NCBI RefSeq assembly: GCF_900116875.1
Contig: NZ_FPCC01000016.1
Span: forward strand, 1-64,000
Origin: Butyrivibrio sp. INlla21
GTDB taxonomy: Bacteria; Bacillota; Clostridia; Lachnospirales; Lachnospiraceae
DNA: 64,000 nucleotides
Direction: 5' to 3'
This document shows, piece by piece, positions 58,336 to 64,000 of this stretch (position 1 is the first letter of the stretch; every line of letters begins with the position of its first letter). The position numbers were made by a program, and so were the translations under genes. The notes beneath the pieces were generated by a model. The model was not told where the DNA came from and searched no databases. It worked only from the letters and a program-made list of their open reading frames with translations.

Positions 58336-59832
58336 CTAGCCCACATCTCTTGTTGCGAAGTTCATTATCTTTTCCTGAGTCGTTTCTTCTATCCTGAGTT
58401 CGCCCGTCTTCTTACCTTCACACATAACAACGATACGGTCGCTCATTCTCAGGATCTCCGTCATCTCGGAAGAGATCATTATGATCGATTTTCCTTCGCT
58501 TGCGAGTTTATTCATTAACTTGTAGATCTCGTTCTTGGCACCTACATCGATACCTCTTGTAGGCTCATCGAAGATCAGGATGTCGCAGTTCTTGCACAGC
58601 CACTTTGCGATTACGACCTTCTGCTGATTACCGCCTGAGAGGTTAACAACGAGCTCATCTACGCTCGGCATTTTTGTAGCAAGTGAATCAGCAAGCTCTT
58701 TTGCGATTTTCTTTTCCTTCTTCTTGTTTATAAAGATGCCCTTCATAAACTCGGATAGATTCGCCATTGTTGTGTTCTCTGCAATTGTCTTTTGAACTAC
58801 GATTCCGAATCTCTTTCTGTCTTCGGAAAGATATCCGATTCCTGCCTTTACGGCATCCTCGGGGCTGTTTATTACAACCTTCTCTCCGTTTACATAGATG
58901 TCACCACTCTCCTTGGGATCCGCACCGAATATCGCTCTTGCGGTCTCTGTTCGTCCTGCGCCCATAAGTCCCGAGAATCCTAAGATCTCGCCCTTATGAA
59001 GTTCAAAGCTGACATCCTGTACCATCTTGCCTGCATTTAAATGCTCAACCTTAAGAACAACCGGAGCGTCCTCCGAAACCATGCTCTTGGTCTTGGGCTC
59101 TTCATAGATAACTCGTCCTACCATCATGTTGACGATGTCATCCTTAGTGCAGTCCTTGGTGATAAGTGTTCCTACATAGCAGCCGTCACGCATTACGGTA
59201 ACTCTGTCCGTGATGACTTTTATCTCATCCATACGGTGTGAGATATATACGATTCCGAGCTGCTGCTCTCTTAAGTCTCTTATGATCTTAAAAAGATCCT
59301 GTATCTCCGCTTCGGTAAGAGCGGCCGTAGGCTCGTCAAATATGATTACCTTTGCATCATGTGAGATTGCTTTTGCTATCTCACACATCTGCTGTTTTCC
59401 TACCGTGAGGTCGCTCATCGTAGCCGTGGGATCGATGTCGATGTTGAGCTTTTCAAAGAGCTTTCTCGACTCCTCGATCATTTTTTTGTCATCTATCTTT
59501 ATTCCCTTTTTAAACTCACGTCCGATAAAGATATTCTGAGCAACGTTTAGATGACCAACCATATTGAGCTCCTGGTGAACGATAACAACGCCCGCCGCCT
59601 GAGCTTCTCTTGCATTGTGGAACTCAACCTCTTTTCCCTCGTAGGTTATTGTTCCCGAGTCCTTGGTATAGATACCCGTAAGGACCTTCATAAGTGTCGA
59701 TTTACCGGCACCGTTTTCTCCCATCAGCGCATGTACTTCGCCTTTCTCAACGCTAAAGCTGACATGATCGAGAGCATGTACGCCGGGGAAGCTTTTATCT
59801 ATATCTTTCATCTGAAGTATGACTTCACCCAT
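58336..59832 (-). CDS. Sugar ABC transporter ATPase (RbsA/MglA type, two ABC domains)
   Basis: The ATG at 59832 after GGGAGAAAAGAAA gives 498 residues. The first ABC domain has MGENGAGKSTLMKVLTGIY, LTVGKQQMCEIAKAIS and IIFDEPTAALTEAE; the second has GEILGFSGLMGAGRTETARAI, LSGGNQQKVVIAKWL and ILIFDEPTRGIDVGAKNEIY. As in RbsA, the second Walker A is degenerate. It energises uptake through the two permeases. It is followed by the permease at 57350 with 11 bases between. Confidence 0.96.
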   Translation of the reverse strand: MGEVILQMKDIDKSFPGVHALDHVSFSVEKGEVHALMGENGAGKSTLMKVLTGIYTKDSGTITYEGKEVEFHNAREAQAAGVVIVHQELNMVGHLNVAQNIFIGREFKKGIKIDDKKMIEESRKLFEKLNIDIDPTATMSDLTVGKQQMCEIAKAISHDAKVIIFDEPTAALTEAEIQDLFKIIRDLREQQLGIVYISHRMDEIKVITDRVTVMRDGCYVGTLITKDCTKDDIVNMMVGRVIYEEPKTKSMVSEDAPVVLKVEHLNAGKMVQDVSFELHKGEILGFSGLMGAGRTETARAIFGADPKESGDIYVNGEKVVINSPEDAVKAGIGYLSEDRKRFGIVVQKTIAENTTMANLSEFMKGIFINKKKEKKIAKELADSLATKMPSVDELVVNLSGGNQQKVVIAKWLCKNCDILIFDEPTRGIDVGAKNEIYKLMNKLASEGKSIIMISSEMTEILRMSDRIVVMCEGKKTGELRIEETTQEKIMNFATRDVG

Positions 59833-59867
59833 TTTCTTTTCTCCCTTCTGCATTTATGTGCCGGTTA

Positions 59868-60842
59868 TCAGTTTCTTCTGCGTCTTGCCATTACATCTGC
59901 ATATACAGCGCAGATAACTATGATTCCGGTGATGATAAGCTGGTAATCCTTGGTAAAACCAAGCGCCAATATACCTTCCTGCAAAAGAGCGATAATGAAA
60001 ACGCCGATGACGGTTCCGCCGATGGATGCAAGTCCTCCCGCCATGGAAGTTCCGCCCATTACGCAGCCCGCGATTGCTTCGTTGTTGTACTGATCGCCGT
60101 AGCCGGGCTGTACCGTCGTATATGCGCCTACAAAGTAGATCGCCGCGATGCCTACAAGGAGTCCGCAGATAACGTATGCGAGCATCTCCCATTTTTTTAC
60201 ATCTACTCCGGAAAGCCTTACCGCCTCACGATTGCTTCCGAGACTGAGCATATATCTGCCCGCCTTTGTGTGATTAAGTAAGATCGAGCAGGCTATTGCC
60301 ACTGCGAAAAAGACAATGATGCCTACCGGAACCTTTCCGACTTTTACAAAGTATCTGAACCATCCGCCTTTGGCTGCCTGAGGCCAGCTTACGGACTGAG
60401 TCTTTGTAAATACACTCGCAACACCCTTGGCGATATTCATACTTGCCATGGAAACTATGAACGGCGGAACTTTCTGATATGCTACAAGGTAGCCGTTGAA
60501 AGCTCCGAAGATCACGCCTACAACAATGCTTATGATGAGACTTAATCCCATCGGGACTCCGTGGCTCGTAAGGCTATAGCCTGAAATAAGAGCGCAACAG
60601 AACATAACGGGTCCGATGGAGAAATCAATTCCGCCGGTGGCAATTACGAAAGTAACTCCGAGTGACAGAAAGCCCAAGAAATATGCATAGTTGAGTGCAC
60701 TCATAACTCTGGGCATTCCGGCGAAATTATTGACCAGGCAGCTTAATATGACATACATTAGTATTAAGACACCGGTAAGAACAATTCGGTTAAATCCGAG
60801 TTTTTTTACTATCGGATTTTCTTTTATCTTCTTAAGTATCAA
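59868..60842 (-). CDS. Ribose-type ABC transporter permease (first permease)
   Basis: The TTG at 60842 is chosen because GGGAGGAG lies just upstream; an in-frame TTG five codons earlier overlaps that site. The 324-residue protein has the same layout as the second permease: GVTFVIATGGIDFSIGPVMF, FGAFNGYLVAYQKVPPFIVSMA, LGSNREAVRLSGVDVKKW and EAIAGCVMGGTSMAGGLAS. It lies between the GatZ-type gene and the ATPase. The two permeases share roughly the same fold but differ throughout, so each is a separate lineage rather than a recent duplicate. Confidence 0.94.
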   Translation of the reverse strand: MILKKIKENPIVKKLGFNRIVLTGVLILMYVILSCLVNNFAGMPRVMSALNYAYFLGFLSLGVTFVIATGGIDFSIGPVMFCCALISGYSLTSHGVPMGLSLIISIVVGVIFGAFNGYLVAYQKVPPFIVSMASMNIAKGVASVFTKTQSVSWPQAAKGGWFRYFVKVGKVPVGIIVFFAVAIACSILLNHTKAGRYMLSLGSNREAVRLSGVDVKKWEMLAYVICGLLVGIAAIYFVGAYTTVQPGYGDQYNNEAIAGCVMGGTSMAGGLASIGGTVIGVFIIALLQEGILALGFTKDYQLIITGIIVICAVYADVMARRRRN

Positions 60843-60869
60843 AACTTCTCCTCCCAATACATCAAGATA

Positions 60870-62198
60870 TCAGCAACAAAGAGCGTCGCTTATCATGTAA
60901 TTAAGTTTGGTAGCGTAGTTGTAATCTTCTATGAGATGTACAACAAAATCCTCGACCAGATCCTTGGGTATAGGCTTCAGAGCGCCGTCTCTTACCTTTA
61001 CGTACTGAAGCGGCATATACTGCCTCAGCATTCCCATAGGGATCTCGATCTGTGATATGTTCTCAAATAGTTTGTCTATAGCCTCTTTCATTTCGGGCTG
61101 TGCAAAATAATATCTGCATCTGTCCGAGAAGCTGTATTTTCTCTTGAAAGCGAGATCCGTGTCGCTACCGTGATAGTGTTTCTGCCAATTCTCCGGATGC
61201 TCCAGCATCGTCTCTTCCATGACTTCTATGAAGTGTGCCTGCTTCTCTTCAGGTACAAGTGCCTTCTCCATCATTGAAAGAGCAAATAACCCTTCTCTAA
61301 GTGAGAATGTAAGTGCGGGTCCTACCTTAAGGATCGCTATTCCATCCTCTACCATCTCTTTTAAACGCTGCGGCGGCTGGTAGTCCGTCGAGTGACCTTC
61401 AAGTACGATGTTGCTGTACTTCTTCATCGCTTCCGTAAGTCTTGCCGCGTTACCCCTGTTGTAATGGAAGACATCCGCATCTCCGAACTCAACACCGGGC
61501 TGAACAACTATGCCGATGATGTTGTCGAAGGCGTTTTCAAGGCCTCTTTTTTCAAACTGCTCTTTGTATACCGCGAGCGTTTTCTCTACTGCTTCAGGCT
61601 TGGTAACGCTGATGGAATCTTCTTCCTCCTGCGCCCCTCCGGGGATCGGAACTTCGCTGCCTATGATAAAAGCAGGTCGTTCCTCGCTTGGATTGTCTTT
61701 TAAAAGTTCCTTGTACGCTTCCTCGCAAGCTTCGTAGAGAATCGCTCCCCTTCTTGCTATTACTTCATCCGTCAGCGGCTGATCCTTTGGATCGTCCGCG
61801 ACTCTCATACTTGTATCAAGATGAATCTTCTTAAACCCTGCAAGGACAAAGAGCTTAACGAGCTCTATTGATTTAGCCATTGCCTCCTCTTCGGGTTCGT
61901 TTTGCCAGGTGAGCGGTCCCAAGTGATCTCCTCCGAGTATGATCTTTTCTCTCGGGAATCCGACATCATCGGCAATCTTGTAAACAAAATCTCTGTAATC
62001 TGCGGGTTTCATGCCCGTGTATCCGCCAAACTGATTTACCTGATTGGCTGTCGCTTCAATGAGCACGTGGTCATCAAACCGCATTGCCTGCTTAAGACAC
62101 GCTTCTATGACTAGGTCGGAAGCTGTGCAAAAGGATGGGATACCTGCGTACCGCATTCCTTTTTTTCTTTTGGCAAGCATTTCTCTCATAGCATCCAT
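60870..62198 (-). CDS. D-tagatose-bisphosphate aldolase non-catalytic subunit family (GatZ/KbaZ-like)
   Basis: The 442-residue protein matches the GatZ/KbaZ family: GIPSFCTASDLVIEACLKQA, LIEATANQVNQFGGYTGMKPADYR, LGGDHLGPLTWQNEPEEEAM, KIHLDTSMRVADDP and GSEVPIPGGAQEEEDS. These proteins were described as stabilising subunits, but several are now known to be independent sugar-phosphate epimerases/aldolases. No GatY/KbaY catalytic subunit is in the window. GGGGTATAGATT precedes the ATG. It lies downstream of the aldo/keto reductase gene and upstream of the transporter. Confidence 0.93.
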   Translation of the reverse strand: MDAMREMLAKRKKGMRYAGIPSFCTASDLVIEACLKQAMRFDDHVLIEATANQVNQFGGYTGMKPADYRDFVYKIADDVGFPREKIILGGDHLGPLTWQNEPEEEAMAKSIELVKLFVLAGFKKIHLDTSMRVADDPKDQPLTDEVIARRGAILYEACEEAYKELLKDNPSEERPAFIIGSEVPIPGGAQEEEDSISVTKPEAVEKTLAVYKEQFEKRGLENAFDNIIGIVVQPGVEFGDADVFHYNRGNAARLTEAMKKYSNIVLEGHSTDYQPPQRLKEMVEDGIAILKVGPALTFSLREGLFALSMMEKALVPEEKQAHFIEVMEETMLEHPENWQKHYHGSDTDLAFKRKYSFSDRCRYYFAQPEMKEAIDKLFENISQIEIPMGMLRQYMPLQYVKVRDGALKPIPKDLVEDFVVHLIEDYNYATKLNYMISDALCC

Positions 62199-62240
62199 AA
62201 TCTATACCCCATTCGATAGAAATACCTTTTTATACCTCAT

Positions 62241-63254
62241 TTAGGCGTCGGGACAATCAACGATGAATCCGTCCTCATCCCAGAGTGCGTGCCAGTCGGT
62301 AGCTCCTTCCCAAAGGAATACCTGTCCCTTTACAAGACGATTGTTCTTCTCAAGAGTTGAAAGAGTCTTCATCTCTTCGTCTGTAAGAGGCTCTGAAACT
62401 GTTGCCTCGATGTTGCTTGTATATTCCATCTCATGAATTGAGAAAGGAATCGGGATCTGTCCTCTCTGCATTGCCCACTTAAGACAGATGATCGCGGGAT
62501 GACAATTGTGTGCCTTAGCGATCGCCTGAAGCTCGGGTGTCTGCATATCTGCGATGTCCGTTGCTTCCATGTCGCGCTCGGGTCTTTGAGGTGAACCAAG
62601 AGGCATGAATCCGATGGGCTGAATCTCATGAGCAACGAGCCAGTCAAAGAGCTCCTGCTGCTGGAAGCAAGGATGAAGCTCCATCTCGCATGCAACGGGC
62701 TTAATCTCGAACTTGTCGATAACAGCCTCAAGCTTAGGAATTGTCATGTTTGAAATACCGATGTGACGAACAAGTCCTTTCTTTACAAGTGCTTCGATCT
62801 GTCTATAGGTATCCATAAACTCAGCAACCGAGAAAGGCTTCGAGTCGGGGTTTCTTGAATCTACCGTGCAGTGAGGTGCATGATAGTTCGGGAAAGGCCA
62901 GTGGATAAAGAAAAGATCTATGTATTCGCACTGCAGGTCACTGATCGACTTAAGGCATGATTTCTCGACATCGCGGTGCATATCGTTCCAAACCTTGGTC
63001 ATGATATACATCTCTTTTCTCTCTACAACGCCTTCGTCGAAAGCCTGCTTAAATACTTTTCCGATGAGGTCTTCGTTGCCGTAGCAGGCTGCGCAGTCAA
63101 ACATTCTGTAACCCTTTCTGATAGCGCCCGCAACCGCGTTTGAAACCTCTTCTGCCGTAAATCTGTCGGATCCGAAAGTACCCATTCCTATGCACGGAAC
63201 TTTGTCGCCGTTATACAGGGTAATCTGCGGAACCTTGTTTGCATCAACTGCCAT
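62241..63254 (-). CDS. Aldo/keto reductase
   Basis: A 337-residue NADPH-dependent (beta/alpha)8 oxidoreductase: the catalytic D-Y-K-H tetrad is FDCAACYGNEDLIG, IMTKVWNDMHRD and FIHWPFPNYH, with IGISNMTIPKLEAVI, CEMELHPCFQQQELFDW and a C-terminal nucleotide-binding AHNCHPAIICLKWAMQRG. It has an HWPF loop and a longer insertion (about 110-125) than typical AKR3/5 members. It likely reduces a sugar or aldehyde made in the operon. GGAGGAGAGAAAA precedes the ATG. It lies 67 bases after the dehydrogenase gene. Confidence 0.92.
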   Translation of the reverse strand: MAVDANKVPQITLYNGDKVPCIGMGTFGSDRFTAEEVSNAVAGAIRKGYRMFDCAACYGNEDLIGKVFKQAFDEGVVERKEMYIMTKVWNDMHRDVEKSCLKSISDLQCEYIDLFFIHWPFPNYHAPHCTVDSRNPDSKPFSVAEFMDTYRQIEALVKKGLVRHIGISNMTIPKLEAVIDKFEIKPVACEMELHPCFQQQELFDWLVAHEIQPIGFMPLGSPQRPERDMEATDIADMQTPELQAIAKAHNCHPAIICLKWAMQRGQIPIPFSIHEMEYTSNIEATVSEPLTDEEMKTLSTLEKNNRLVKGQVFLWEGATDWHALWDEDGFIVDCPDA

Positions 63255-63321
63255 TTTTCTCTCCTCCGTATTTCTTTTAGTAATTGTTTTATGTGATTAT
63301 TTTTATGTGTCGGTATTACTT

Positions 63322-64000
63322 TTATTTCTCACTGTCTATCAGGATCTTGCCCTTTACCGTTCCCGGTGTCTTATACATCTCAAATGCCGCGTCGATCAAA
63401 GAAAGCGGAATCTTTTGGAAGATAAAAGAGTCATCGAATTTGAGCTGTCCCGTCTTGAAGTAGTAAGCCGTAAGCTCCCATTCATCCCCGGGGAAAGGAG
63501 CCGAATAGCTCATCCACGATCCCGTTAACGTGAACTCTTTGCGGTTCATGTTCTCCCATTCCTGTACGGTAAAAGAAAGATCTTTGGTGGGAGTTCCTAT
63601 GAAGCACACCTGCGCTTTGTTTGCCGCAAGCTCAAATGCCATCTTCATGGTGATCGTATTTCCGGCAGTCTCGTACACGTAGTCAAAACCTTTTCCGCCC
63701 GTGATCTCTTTTACCCTGTCCATGTAATCGGGCTTGGATGAATTAACACCGTAGTCGCAGCCGAGCCTGTTTGCAAGCTCAAGTCTCTCATCCAAAATGT
63801 CGAATATCGTAACGCTCTTGGCACCGAAGATCTTTGCCCACTGAGCTGTCATAAGTCCGATCGTTCCTCCTCCGAGGATAGCTACGTTCTTGCCGCCCTT
63901 GTAATCAACTCTTCTTAGTCCGTGAAGAGCAACCGTTGCGGGTTCAAAAAATGCGCCCTGCTCGAAGCTTACTTCGTCGTCAAACTTAACCGCGTTCTTC
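63322..64000 (-). CDS. Zinc-type alcohol/polyol dehydrogenase (MDR family), partial
   Basis: The 226 residues visible are the C-terminal two thirds of a medium-chain dehydrogenase; the start is beyond the right edge. The NAD(P) site is VAILGGGTIGLMTAQWAKIFGA, preceded by FEQGAFFEPATVALHGLRR and followed by YVYETAGNTITMKMAFELAAN. This resembles galactitol-1-phosphate or sorbitol-type dehydrogenases. The N-terminal catalytic zinc ligands are outside the window. It is the first visible gene of the operon in the transcription direction. Confidence 0.88.
   Translation of the reverse strand, partial: KNAVKFDDEVSFEQGAFFEPATVALHGLRRVDYKGGKNVAILGGGTIGLMTAQWAKIFGAKSVTIFDILDERLELANRLGCDYGVNSSKPDYMDRVKEITGGKGFDYVYETAGNTITMKMAFELAANKAQVCFIGTPTKDLSFTVQEWENMNRKEFTLTGSWMSYSAPFPGDEWELTAYYFKTGQLKFDDSFIFQKIPLSLIDAAFEMYKTPGTVKGKILIDSEK

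Overview
The window is about 64 kb of a low-to-medium GC Firmicute chromosome, most likely a gut or rumen Lachnospiraceae (Butyrivibrio/Roseburia type). The evidence is gene content: Rex, a polyamine operon with both spermidine routes, a HrcA/CIRCE-type groESL operon, lipoproteins and secreted proteins with Gram-positive signals, AGGAGG-type ribosome binding sites and some TTG/GTG starts. No rRNA, tRNA or CRISPR array was seen.

Layout. 1-6.1 kb (minus strand): a tight operon of rex, a coiled-coil protein, NAD(P)HX repair enzyme, alanine racemase and a membrane protein with a RyR domain, followed by two small genes that may belong to a type VII secretion locus. 6.2-11.2 kb: a chemotaxis receptor, Hsp33 and a secreted LysM 5'-nucleotidase. 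11.4-21.4 kb: an unusual surface-protein island with four tandem paralogues built of asparagine-rich repeats (minus strand), facing two further secreted metallophosphatases (plus strand). The 650-bp gap between the two groups holds a candidate structured ncRNA and tandem inverted repeats behind a promoter. 21.4-28.5 kb: a complete arginine-to-spermidine operon (speA, speE, carboxy(nor)spermidine synthase and decarboxylase, aguA, aguB). 28.6-39.9 kb: macro-domain protein, a run of acidic-linker lipoproteins, two transglutaminase-like proteins, radical SAM, ECF S component and pyridoxal kinase. An IS1182-type element inside this run sits exactly in a terminator hairpin.

40-46.7 kb is an accessory patch: an Rpn-like nuclease gene with a detached coiled-coil mini-gene, an HsdM fragment fused to another gene remnant, a 41-bp palindrome, a candidate type I toxin gene plus the remnant of a second copy, and a queuine/preQ1 salvage pair (radical SAM + YhhQ) behind a preQ1-I-like riboswitch and terminator. 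46.9-49.1 kb is groESL with a CIRCE operator. 49.4-51.9 kb has two exported or surface-type proteins.

51.9-64 kb is one long minus-strand deoxysugar/polyol utilisation operon: dehydrogenase, aldo/keto reductase, GatZ-type aldolase subunit, ribose-type ABC transporter with two permeases, FucU mutarotase, RhaB-type kinase, class II aldolase and AEC transporter. It runs off the right edge.

The items judged most worth follow-up are the Asn-repeat/metallophosphatase surface island, the structured ncRNA inside it, and the type I toxin-like locus whose predicted mRNA ends are complementary.
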